Origin: Lytechinus pictus | Lineage: Eukaryota; Echinodermata; Echinoidea; Temnopleuroida; Toxopneustidae | Assembly: GCF_037042905.1 (NCBI RefSeq) | Contig: NC_087247.1 | Location: forward strand, 45,706,420-45,770,419 | Direction of reading: 5' to 3' | Length of the DNA stretch: 64,000 nt | Shown here: positions 11,705 to 21,590 of the stretch, one piece after another | How positions within the stretch are numbered: position 1 is the stretch's first letter | How the letters are laid out: each line of letters begins with the position of its first letter | Position numbers and translations under genes: made by a program | Notes under the pieces: model-generated | What the model saw: the letters and a program-made list of their open reading frames with translations, nothing else | What the model was told of the DNA's origin: nothing | Database searches by the model: none

Positions 11705-13738
11705 CATGCATTTAAGTACTGACCCACATTTTCTATACTTGGTCAGTATATCACGATATAGTGTTTATTATTTTACAATTTTTTTAATCACACTCAATGT
11801 TCATTAAGAAAAGAACATGATGATATATCACATTAAATCAAAATAAAGATTTATTTCTGTATTTTCTTATCAGTATCTGACATATCACATGGTATGTTGA
11901 ATATAAAAGTAAATATTAGCATTTGATATAAAAACTAAAATGCAAGAATATCAACAGCACCGAATGAATAAAAAAAATCACTAACAAATGCAAGAACAGG
12001 CAACCATAACAGTTAAATGTAGACAATACAGAAGTCTGTACTCTAACAAACACAGATAGAAAGTTAGATAAATGAATTACAGAAATAAATAAGTCTGAAA
12101 ATAATTTATGGAATATTTATAATGATAGTGTCTCATTGCACGGTTCAAACATTGGTAACAGGACTCCTTGTTCTTTGCTGTAGTTTGTTGGATATTTGTA
12201 ATGCATAGGCCTCAGTGAGACACCCTAATTCCTAAACCTATCCTTCCAAGACCCATAGGTGACAACAAAAATACATAATGAATTATCAAACTACTCTGTA
12301 TGATTTTACTAATAACAAGGCCAATACCCTGTAACATATAGGATATATAATCAATTCAAATATTTCAATAATTGATGTCAATGGTAAAAGATGTAATACA
12401 GGTAGACTTAGATTGATCATACCTCTTTACATTACAAGGACAATGTAATAAAGTTGTTAATCAACTGAATGATCGCCACTTATGCTACCTATCTATAATA
12501 CAAAATAAATGCATGAATGATTGCACAAGAAACTTTACATTTTGAGTTTAGAATTTTCAAGAAGGCATGGTTCAATTAATTTGTACAATATCATTTAAAA
12601 TATGTAACATAAATGAGTGGGATTTTAACAAGAGTTTGATAACAGAAGAGTTTGCTTAGTACAACTATGTCCAGCATCAGAGCTGTATAAATAACAATGA
12701 TAAAAACATACATATATATATACAATCAATTACATTGAACAATGACATTAATGACAGAGATGGAAAGAATAATTGCAATAAAACACTGGATCATCAGCTA
12801 AAGAAGGCACATTATGTCAAGGTTTGTTTGACTAACTCACATTCAGGTCACATACATTGTATGAATACCATAGAACAAGTACTGAAAACACCAAAGCAAT
12901 TTTTTGACATTTTGGGGAGTCAACATTTATAGTTTCAGAGCAAATGAAAACTAAGTAACAGATTATGATAACAAACAAAAATATCTGAAAAGGTTCTGAG
13001 TAGGTCTCTGAGTCATACAACTATACTAAGCACTTTAATACATCTATTAAGTTTGAATTGTTTTTCAAAGCACTTGACATAATTTAATTAATTGCTTTGT
13101 ATTAGTTTTAGCTGATTTAACCAACTAATTTATGTTTTCCCACACTCTCAAGCCTCACCTCCAGAAAACAATCTAAAACCCAAGAGCTTGTAGGTCAAGT
13201 GACTATACGTTATCACAGGAAATCTGCAAACTCTATAATTCACGCACTGTGTGCGAAAGTTTTGAAATATTGATCCTAGTATATTTTAGTACTGTAATGC
13301 AGTAAGATAGCGATTGTTGAGGGATTTAAGTTATTATTAAAAAAAAAAAATACCAAGATGCCAGCAAGATGCATCGCTGGGAGTTAAAGTAATGCTACCC
13401 AAAATGGTATATTAAAAGCATTTGTATGTTTCCGAAAGAACCAAATTTGAGGAGAATATGGAGTTTGAAAGTAAAGTTGACAAAAGCAAATTGGAGCAGT
13501 TGGAGCTATTTTAAGCCATAACCACTTCAAGGATGAATAGCTTGCATGTGGCGTTCGGCATTAAGAGGACCTGACGGATAAAGACCAATGCTGAGTCAAA
13601 AAGTAGGAGTGGGTCATCAAATGAAAGAAAAAGGAGTGTGACTCTGACAGCAGTCACAAAAATAAAGAAAATGAAGATGAGCTGATTTTGAAATCATCTT
13701 GTTTCTTGTTTTGATTTCATTATAATTTTGAAGAAAAG
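11705..13738. other. No gene recognised; AT-rich
   Basis: Very AT-rich with short open frames only. A short frame at about 13459-13515 starts with ATG and encodes 18 charged residues before a stop; it resembles nothing I know. Confidence 0.4.
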
Positions 13739-14110
13739 GATATCAATCATGTTAGTTTTGGTTTACTGGGTTGAAACGAATGAGATAACTGTGACATCCA
13801 GTGAGTTTGTTACCAACAAAAAAATTGTTGGTGGACCCAAATCTCAAGGGGCGAGGCATGCTGCACATATCACTCGCTGACCGTTGACAGCTTCATCCAA
13901 TATCTACACATGTTAGAATGTGTTTAAAATGATCTTACTGCACTTTGATCTTCATGAATTGATTTTATCATAATTTAAAGGAGAGGATATCAATCATGCT
14001 GAATTTGGTTCACTGGGTTGAAACGAATGAGATAACTGTGACATCCAGCGAGTCTGCGACCAACAAAAAGAGTTGATGGACTCGAAACTCAAGGGGCTTG
14101 TGGACTTGAG
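13739..14110 (+). repeat. Direct duplication of a ~115-bp segment
   Basis: The segment 'ggatatcaatcatg' through 'ctcaaggggc' at about 13739-13850 recurs with roughly 85-90% identity at about 13986-14098. The second copy leads into an open exon-like frame. The first has an in-frame stop at the matching position, so one copy appears to have decayed after duplication. Confidence 0.65.
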
Positions 14111-14178
14111 GAACACTGAGGAGAAGTGTCTGGAGCATGGCTGGGAGGTGTACAAAGCCAATGTGTTAGTGGCCAGTG
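14049..14178 (+). pseudogene. Unrecognised exon-like frame, exon A
   Basis: After a possible acceptor (acatccag) the frame is open for 43 codons and ends at a donor-like GTAAAT. The predicted peptide is charged and helix-prone (it includes MDSKLKGLVDLRNTEEK), which could suit a coiled coil. From the ATG at 14076 the exon carries 34 codons plus one base, so it joins in phase to the frame at 14469-14554. The family is not recognised. It may be a decayed gene or a mobile-element relic; coding status is an inference from splice phase alone. Confidence 0.3.
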
Positions 14179-14468
14179 GTAAATAAATTTAGATTTGTAC
14201 CCAATATGTAATTATTTAAGGTTGTGTAAACATACTATCACCAGAATTCAGATACAATTATTTACGTCTATAACTTCACAACTAATTTCTGAATTCTGAT
14301 TTGATACCATGTAAGTGATAATGCTAAAACACTATATTTTATAACAGATCTCATAAATGGCTCACTGAAATTACTCTAAATATTTAGGTCTGTTCTTCAT
14401 GTGTCTGTCCCTTACAGAATATGAGCTATTGTACTAAAAAAAGAAAGAGAATTTCTAAACACAACCAG

Positions 14469-14554
14469 GATTGATGAGGGGACAGGTTATGGATGACTCT
14501 GATGGCGACATGACGGATGAGGACATCGACATGGAGGATGAGGCATCAACATAA
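14469..14554 (+). pseudogene. Unrecognised exon-like frame, exon B (acidic tail)
   Basis: An acceptor-like 'acaaccag' is followed by a frame that completes a glycine codon with the last base of the preceding exon-like frame. It then encodes a strongly acidic tail (DDSDGDMTDEDIDMEDEA) ending in TAA. Acidic C-terminal tails occur in many nuclear proteins, which does not identify the family. The donor-acceptor phase match with 14049-14178 is the main support. Confidence 0.3.
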
Positions 14555-14631
14555 AAAAAAAAGATGCAAGAAAGAGGGTACGTTGTATTTTTGCACTTAA
14601 ATTAAATTTTTCAGATGTGCATGAATCAGGA

Positions 14632-14780
14632 AACTTTCAAGCATAGCCAGGAAATTACAAAGTGATAAGGGTTTACCTGGAGCCCAGTATAAAGTCAACT
14701 TACTAGGAATACATGGAAGCAAGAGAAGCTTCCAGTTTATCACAATAGACAATGTAGGCTCCACCAAGACTGATCTGGCG
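14632..14780 (+). pseudogene. Unrecognised exon-like frame
   Basis: An open frame of about 50 codons includes the peptide QYKVNLLGIHGSKRSFQF and ends in a good donor context (ctggcg|gtaagt). It resembles an exon in composition but matches no family I recognise. It lies between the acidic frame at 14469 and the zinc-finger-like frame at 15396, so it may belong to the same broken gene or element. Confidence 0.25.
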
Positions 14781-15395
14781 GTAAGTCTTTATCTATGAGA
14801 AAAATGTCTGTGACATTGAAAACATAATCATGCCTTAGGTATGGACGGTTGCAAATTTTCTCATATCCAAGTCCTGCATCACAGATAGTAGGAAATGGCC
14901 ACATCTGCAATGTATCAAACTTCCTAATATCACAAAAAGGGAGCAGACACTCCAGATGATGTTTAATAAGCTTTGAGGTTTTACCAATCCAATGTTTTTA
15001 TTTACAAAATCATTCAGTTCAACACCATCACAACTCACAAGCCAAACAAGATATTAAGGGTAGTTTTCAACCCCCCCCCCCAAAAAAAAGCATTTCCAGA
15101 TTCCTTGATGAGGCTTTTCAGATAGAGGGTACATTTGAACCCTGCTCAGATTGATAATTTTGTTATGCCTAGTCAGATGTGTGTTGTAAAGTACAGTCCC
15201 AACAACCTGAAACAAAGTCAGATAACAGAGGCTGTCATACAACTGATTGTGTGATGCAATCTACCTCTTTCTTTCATGAAAAGTCTTACCTTCAGCAGCT
15301 CTTACAAATTATGGATCCATGCAAAGTGAGTCTTTCTCAGTGTTTCTTTCTATTTATTTAGCCTGAATAAAGATATTTGTAGTAATGAGTATTAG

Positions 15396-15573
15396 GAAGT
15401 ACAATGTGGGAAAAATTATTCTTCAGAAAAATATCAATATGACAGCAAGAAGTTCAGAAGACATACCAAGATATGCCAATTTGAATTCATTAAAAATGAG
15501 AGGAAGAAGATAGTAACCTCCTTCAAAGGAATAAAAGCTCCTGACTGGATTGATCTTGAAGTAGGATTCTTAT
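15396..15573 (+). pseudogene. C2H2-like zinc-finger-like open frame
   Basis: The frame is open for about 57 codons between stops. It begins with a Cys followed by Gly-Lys, then a Phe-Arg-Arg-His-Thr-Lys-Ile-Cys segment, which loosely resembles a C2HC-type zinc finger with one zinc ligand missing. A Lys-rich segment and APDWIDLEVGF follow. No start codon or firm splice sites were found. It could be a remnant of the element that contributed the hAT-like fragment at 16406. Confidence 0.2.
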
Positions 15574-16312
15574 AGCAAGCCAGCACGGGTCAGATATGTT
15601 CCTTGAAGTCAAACTAGGAATAGTTGGATATCATGTCCCATGGACATAAGCCAGGATTGGTTGTACATAGTGTCCCATGTAGGCAAGCCAGAATTGGTTG
15701 CAACACAATTAAAAAACAATGACCTCGGAAAGCTGGCATCAAGAGCGGATAGCTAGGTCATCTAATTTTCACATCATGCTCATCATCATTGTATTCATTT
15801 TTTAATTTTACCATCTAGGATATGTTGATCATTTCAAAGATATGCTTTATAAAGATTTGTTTGGAACACAAGGCTTCCTTCATTGATAGAGAAAACCTTG
15901 ATCTATACAGCTAAAAAGTTTTACTTGGAATGACAAGGCTTCCCATATTGATAAAGAAAACCTTCCTGTATAGAGCTTTATAGGTGGATGGCAGCGAACC
16001 ATCTTGATGAGGTCTGGGGATATCTAAAAAATATGCAAGCATTTAGAAAAGGACTTCCGGCGCTGACCAATGATGGCATCATGGCTGGTCACCTTTAACA
16101 GCAAAATCATTTCTGCCAACAGCAAAGCTTTTCAAGAAGATGTCTGCTGATATTGTATCTCCTGTGACATTTGTCAAAGGACAATGAAAAAGGGAATTAA
16201 ATTGGTTGCATGTCTCTTATCTGTATAGGGAAGTGTTTAGAGCAAGCCTAAGCATGGGCCTCTTTCCCTAATAAAGGCTATCTGGGAGGAAAAGGAGGCA
16301 TCAAAAGAAATT

Positions 16313-16355
16313 AAACCATACTACATGTATTACCGTAATACATGTAGTATGGTTT
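16313..16355. repeat. Perfect 20-bp-arm palindrome, 3-bp spacer
   Basis: The arm AAACCATACTACATGTATTA at 16313-16332 is repeated as its exact reverse complement at 16336-16355, with CCG between. Such a perfect palindrome next to a transposase fragment may be a small inverted-repeat insertion or a transposon end structure. Confidence 0.9.
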
Positions 16356-16405
16356 GCTGAACCGCACTACGAAAAAAAAAGTGACTTGGCCGTCACGCAC
16401 GGAAC

Positions 16406-16729
16406 ATGTTATTGTGTTTGTCGTCAAGTCGCCATTTTGTTTTATCCTACCTACTTGGACTGCGTTCGATAATGAAGAGTGTGCTGATTATCTACCATAG
16501 TAACTTGGACTGTGAGAGAATCTTTTCCATGGTGACCAAGAACAAAAACAAGGAACGAGCAAGTATGACCACGGCCACACTTAGCTCAATTATGACACAC
16601 AAGCTTGCCATGCAAAACAGAGACATTACATGCTACGCCGCTTCTTACAGTGTAAGTGTGCTCAAGAATGCAAAGACAGCCACGTACAAAGCACTCCATC
16701 AGAAGGAAGGTGCTTCAAGTTCCACATAA
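16406..16729 (+). pseudogene. hAT-type transposase C-terminal (dimerisation) fragment
   Basis: The open frame contains NLDCERIFSMVTKNKNKERA about 27 residues in, followed by a short helix rich in Thr, Leu and Met. This is the pattern of the hAT-family C-terminal dimerisation region, where a conserved Cys/Thr-Glu-Arg-x-Phe-Ser stretch precedes Lys/Arg residues. Only about 80 residues are conserved and the catalytic and BED-finger parts are not visible, so this is a truncated relic or the last exon of a domesticated gene. The frame ends with TAA at 16727. The palindrome at 16313-16355 lies just upstream. Confidence 0.6.
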
Positions 16730-18196
16730 TAATATTTAAGTTCAGTTGAAAGGTAGGTATATGTGTAGTGTAAATAGTGCAAAATGTTGGGTGACATCAA
16801 AATTAAGAGACTTGCTGTTGTATTACAAATAAATTACAAATAAATACAAATAAATTACAAATGATAAAAATGTACAAGCCCACTTTGATTACACCACAGT
16901 GTATTTCAAAAGATTTTGCAACCTTCAATACATTCATTTCAAGTATGAAAATTGTGTTCCCTTGGCCTTTAAAGTTGCTAAAATCCAACAGCTTCAAGGG
17001 GCCTGCCCCCTGAACCCCCGCAAGGGGCGCTGCTCCTGGACCCCCAGCCGGTGGTTGTCCAGATTTTGGGTTTCAAAATGTTGGCAGGTATGCAATTGGT
17101 GGCAGCAGTTTAACTGGATGCTGAAGGCTTCACTGCCGTTTGACCTGAAATGTGACAAAGTATGTCACTTGTGTATATAATACAAGAAGGTTTTACTTTC
17201 ACATGCAATGTGGGGAGTAGTGCATGACACCTGTTGTTTTCTGACATGACAGGTCCCATGTCAATTCTAGGCTATCAACCTGTCACAATTATAATTACAT
17301 GCTGATATTTCATCTTATGTTCTGACCAGATTTTGAATCATGTTTTTTTACTGGTCAGCAGAAGTTAGGTGAAGCATCCTTGGGTTGGGATGCTTGAGAC
17401 CTTCTGAGATGTAAATATTTGAGGAGTCAATTTTAGTTTCAAAGGGAAGGTCTTTCACCTTATAATGTTATATTTTATATCATATTGTTGCCAGGAATGG
17501 CAAGAGGTCCATTTGAATAAATCTAGGTATAGATAGGGGAAATTGGGGGAAAATAGTTAATTTTCAACCATCGACTAGCCTATCTGATATGCGTCGGCTA
17601 GTGGGCAAGTTACTTATCGCATGAAGGAGACTGACGGGCGAGGGCAAAGCCCGAGCACCTATCATCACTGGTAAAGTCATCATTATGCATATATGGTTAT
17701 CGTATGCGTGACATACTTCTTATTATGCATCGTTCATGATTCATGTGGCGATCAACTGTATTTATTCAACCAATCAAATATTATCACGAAGCTCCAATTT
17801 TATTGGTAGATCATACATGGGTAGATTTAGAAGATCAAAAATTTAATAAATTTTTTGTTTCCTTATATTTCTTTTAATTTTTTATGAATAAATAAGCTCT
17901 TGTGTCAAACAATCTACTTTATTTGGAGTTTAATTGAAGAATTATTTGTTTTCTCTCACATCTTGTATCCGCTTCGAAGTAGTTACTGAATATAGTCTTT
18001 CTGCAAGTCTGTAGCCATTTACTTATCTGTTATAATACATGACGTGCGTACCTGATAGCTATTACAAATTATAAATGTGCATAATGACGCACTATTCTAG
18101 CCTATCTGTTCCAAGGGACCACAACAATTCGTTCCGGGGTACGAGAGAGAAACTCGACATGTGATCCCAATGGAAAAGACCTAGCTAGTAAACATC
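16730..18196. other. No gene seen
   Basis: A short 'aataaattaca' tandem run lies at about 16825-16860 and a C-rich low-complexity patch at about 17000-17060. The rest is AT-rich with no recognisable coding sequence. Confidence 0.45.
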
Positions 18197-18433
18197 ATGA
18201 CTTTGAACACCAGGATCTATTTTCTTTGTCAGAAAGATATTGTAACTTGTAGGAATTACAAGAAAGTAGATCGAGATATTGAAGAAAAGCTCTTACGACT
18301 GAATCTTCCCGCCCCTGCCGCTGGGTCAGGCCTGCCTGTATATGCTGGAACTCCAGATACACCAGCTCCAAGTCTAACCACAGCCAACTACATCTGTCGA
18401 TCGTGTCTCAATAAGTTACATGCAGCATACTGA
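18197..18433 (+). pseudogene. Unrecognised 78-aa frame with two cysteine pairs
   Basis: The frame starts at an ATG in reasonable context and encodes 78 residues. One Cys pair lies near the N-terminus (positions about 11 and 18), and a Cys-Arg-Ser-Cys pair lies near the C-terminus after a Pro/Ala-rich linker (LPAPAAGSGLPVYAG). The Cys spacing could suit a zinc-binding module such as a ZAD- or THAP-like N-terminal domain, but I cannot assign it. It runs directly into the Gypsy relic, so it may be the 5' part of a composite insertion. Confidence 0.3.
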
Positions 18434-18559
18434 TTTCAAGATACAGTCACAAACACCACCACCAAGTCCTACCACTAAAAGTCCTACCCTCTGCTTTAAG
18501 AAGCTGCAAACTTCATCAGTGGTTGACCAATCCACCAGTACTAGCATACCTAGATTTCA

Positions 18560-19225
18560 CAAAACCTTAGATGCCAGCAATAAAGGGCTGGGGCAGTCCT
18601 CTCACATCAGATCAATGGGAAGGAGCATATGATTGCATATGCAAGTCAGGGAATTGGGAAAGCAGAGAGGAATAATGTCAACTACAGTGCTTTCAAGCTT
18701 GAGCTACTGGCATTGAAATGAGAAAATTTTAAAGGATTATTTGCTTGGATCTGTGGGAGATGATTTCACTGATCACAACCCATTGGTGCATCTGGAAATT
18801 GCATCTCTCAGTGTGACAGAGTAGAGATGGGTAGCAATTCACGACAAACCTGGACGCCTCAACACAAATGAAGACATTCTTTCCCGTCTGGAGCCCCATT
18901 AGGAGCCAAAGGGGGATGTGAAACGCAGGATGAAAGCATCGTCAGGGCATATCTGTATGATAGCATGGAAGATGAGTAAGAAGGCCAAGTCTGTGGAATT
19001 AAGGTAGACCTGCGTGGGAACCCAATAGTGATAAGCATTTCAGCAGAGGATCTCGAGAGAGAACAATGTCAAGATCCAGTAAATTCTAAAGTTCTGGAAT
19101 TCTTCTGGAGGGGAATAAATCCAATGACTTCCCAGAAGGAGGGGTTGAACAAAGACACACGCCGCCTTATAAACGAATGGGATCGGCTTTCTCAAATGTC
19201 CGCTCCGCAAAGAAAAGTTACAATA
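18560..19225 (+). pseudogene. Decayed Ty3/Gypsy retrotransposon pol fragment (RNase H and following spacer)
   Basis: From about 18570 the frame reads DASNKGLG, the RNase H start with its catalytic Asp. After a one-base frameshift it continues IAYASQG, then YSAFKLELLALK, KDYLLGS, DHNPLVHL and GRLNTNEDILSRL. These are hallmark blocks of Ty3/Gypsy RNase H in the correct order. Two stops interrupt it (TGA after LLALK, TAG before RWVAI). The following frame (19028 on) encodes DLEREQCQDPV and INEWDRLSQ, matching the spacer between RNase H and integrase. No LTRs or integrase were found. The element is dead. Confidence 0.8.
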
Positions 19226-19527
19226 AATGTAACAAAAGCTCATGATTGGCTCAAAACAATGCTGAATTACGGCGCTTTAGAGTTAGAATTATGATCAGAA
19301 AATGCAATTTGGTTGCTGAAATGTTAATCAAAACCATTCACAGATGGGGAAGAAGGAAGTGACTGTGATTATGGAGTGTGCAGCACATATTCAAGAACCT
19401 GCGAATATGTTTTGAAGCCGCCAAGCAGAAAATTGATCCCGGGAAAATAACAGCGTTTACAGTATCACATTTGAAGAGTGTTACAAAATTTCTTAGAGCA
19501 TAGTCAGCAATAATATATCAGAAAGCT
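19226..19527. other. No gene seen
   Basis: Short sequence between the Gypsy relic and the inverted-repeat elements; the frame from the relic closes at 19294. Confidence 0.4.
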
Positions 19528-19673
19528 GTTTCATAAAGTTGTTCGTAAGTTAAGAGCGACTTTAAGAACGACGGGTGATCCTTTCTTACGCGCTAAAGCA
19601 TTGCCAATGAAAATACCATTTACCACCAGTCGTTCTTAAAGTCGTTCTTAACTAACAAACAGCTTTATGAAAC
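19528..19673. mobile_element. Small MITE with ~45-bp terminal inverted repeats
   Basis: The left arm begins GTTTCATAAAGTTGTTCGTA and the right arm is close to its reverse complement, ending 'gctttatgaaac'. Both arms contain a 'cgactttaagaacgac' block and its complement. The element is about 146 bp, has no coding capacity, and abuts the longer repeat that starts at about 19671. Confidence 0.8.
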
Positions 19674-20622
19674 AAGTGGAATGCCTCTGGCCGTCTCACC
19701 TGCATCACACGATTCAATATAGCAGCAGTGCTGATTTTGAAAACTACTATAACTCGCACAAGATGTTCAGTGATACTTGGTTACTCTTATTTCCACGTTT
19801 TATGAACTAGACCAATACACTTATAGAGATATGATGGCAATTCAACAAATACCCCCAACGTGGCCAAAGTTCTTTGACCTTACATGACCTTTGACCTTGA
19901 TCATGTGACCTGAAACTCGCACAGGATGTTCAGTGATACTTGATTACTATTATGTCCAAGTTTTATGAACTAGACCAACACACTTTCAAATTTATGGCTG
20001 TAATTCAACAAATACCCCAATTTGGCCAAAGTTCATTGACCCTAAATGACCTTTGACCTTGATCATGTGACCTGAAACTTGCACAGGATGTTCAGTAATA
20101 CTTGATTACTATTATGTCCAAGTTTCATGTTTCAGATCCATAAACTTTCAAAGTTATGATGGTAATTCAACAGATACCCCCAATTCGGCCAAAGTTCATT
20201 GACCCTAAATGACCTTTGACCTTGGTCATGTGATGTGAAACTCATGCAGGATGTTTAGTGATACTTGATTAACCTTATGTATAAGTTTCATGAACTAGGT
20301 CCATATATTTTCTAAGTTATGATGACATTTCAAAAATTTAACCTTAGGTTAAGATTTTGATGTTGATTCCCCCAACATGGTCTAAGTTCATTGACCCTAA
20401 ATGACCTTTGACCTTGGTCATGTGACATGAAACTCAGGCAGGATGTTCAGTAATACTTGATTAACCTTATGGCCAAGTTTCATGAACTAGGTCCATATAC
20501 TTTCTAAGTTATGCTGTCATTTCAAAAACTTAACCTCAGGTTAAGATTTGGTGTTGACGCCGCCGCCGCCGTCGGAAAAGCGGCGCCTATAGTCTCACTC
20601 TGCTATGCAGGTGAGACAAAAA
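19671..20622 (-). repeat. DR1-bearing interspersed repeat, copy 1
   Basis: The element carries GTCTCACCTGCAT at 19693 and its exact complement at about 20605-20617. Inside is a degenerate tandem of 160-190-bp units, each containing TGACCTTTGACCT (at 19885, 20047, 20210 and 20402) followed by 'tgatcatgtgacctgaaact' or a variant. A GCC/GTC-rich patch lies near the right end. The reverse complement of the whole element recurs at 48293-49247, and a terminal fragment lies at 41149-41275. No coding frame was found, so it is non-autonomous. Strand is given relative to copy 2. Confidence 0.85.
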
Positions 20623-21471
20623 CCCACCAGGAGTATTTTTCTTTTCTGAAAATCAAGCCTGTGTTTACTGATTTATGCAAGGTACCAGCTGTAACATGTT
20701 CTTCACTATTTGCAAACCCCTTTATATAAGATCATTATCATATCAATACCCTGTTATTCCATCAAAGATAATGGCCTCAATTTATCCTTCCAGAACGTAA
20801 ACATGAATACTTCTTGGATACAAACCCAGTATCTGAAAAGAAAACACCTAGCTCACACCGGTTATTCAGAGGCATTCCCTGCCCTATCATTCATGGGCCA
20901 AGTACTATGATGAAGCCATTGATGTGTTCACAACGTCTGCAGGTTGCCAATTTTGTTACGTTTATTGAGGACAGCAGAAGCAATTTCATCATCTCTGATG
21001 AGTACATATCCTCTTTCTGTTCAATGCATCCTGGTATAGGTCAATATCTGGATTTAAGATAAAAGAAGTATGTTTTTTAATGTACAGTGACAAAGTATGA
21101 AGATGGTGGGGGCATTCATGATAGAGGAGTCTCATATTATATACACAGCGGTATTAACCTTACTGTTATCCAATGTTTACAAGTCCTAAGCACACACATT
21201 ATAAACCTAGAGACAGACTCCATTATCACATTTAAAAGTACAAGATATGAATGTTTTGTATAGACCAGTATTTTGATTTCCCATTTTTCTTAATCATAAG
21301 TTTAGACTTTATTAAATTATAGAAGTAAAAAATAGTCAATTTTTCTTCAGACCTATAATTCAAAATTCATAAACTCAGTTATTTTTTCTATCAAGAATAT
21401 CCAATTTAGGTAAGTTGTCTTTAAGAGTTCAGCTTCATAGAATATAGTACTCACATTTCATTGATGTCATC
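20623..21471 (-). other. GUSB 3' flank and probable 3' UTR
   Basis: On the minus strand, downstream of the GUSB stop, an AATAAA polyadenylation signal appears at 21308-21313, about 160 bp after the stop codon. It suggests a short 3' UTR ending near 21290. The rest of the stretch is AT-rich with no gene seen. Confidence 0.4.
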
Positions 21472-21590
21472 TCAGCAACCCAATGTCTCAATAAGATCAT
21501 GGTATCTCTTTCTCAACATATGTGCCTCTGTTTTGGGTTGCCGTTGGCGAGTGAAAATCCCCTTCCGGTTTCCCACTACCCGTTTTGTGC
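21472..21590 (-). CDS. GUSB: GUSB exon 12 (terminal)
   Basis: The acceptor is tttttag|GCACAA. It encodes [20 protein letters not shown] and [13 protein letters not shown] and then TGA. The family signature [14 protein letters not shown] is intact. The tail after the Arg-Tyr is shorter than in mammals. Confidence 0.95.

Noticed and set aside
16990..17060. Pro/Trp-rich frame across a C-rich patch
   Set aside because: Low-complexity C-rich sequence with no domain; likely repeat-derived.
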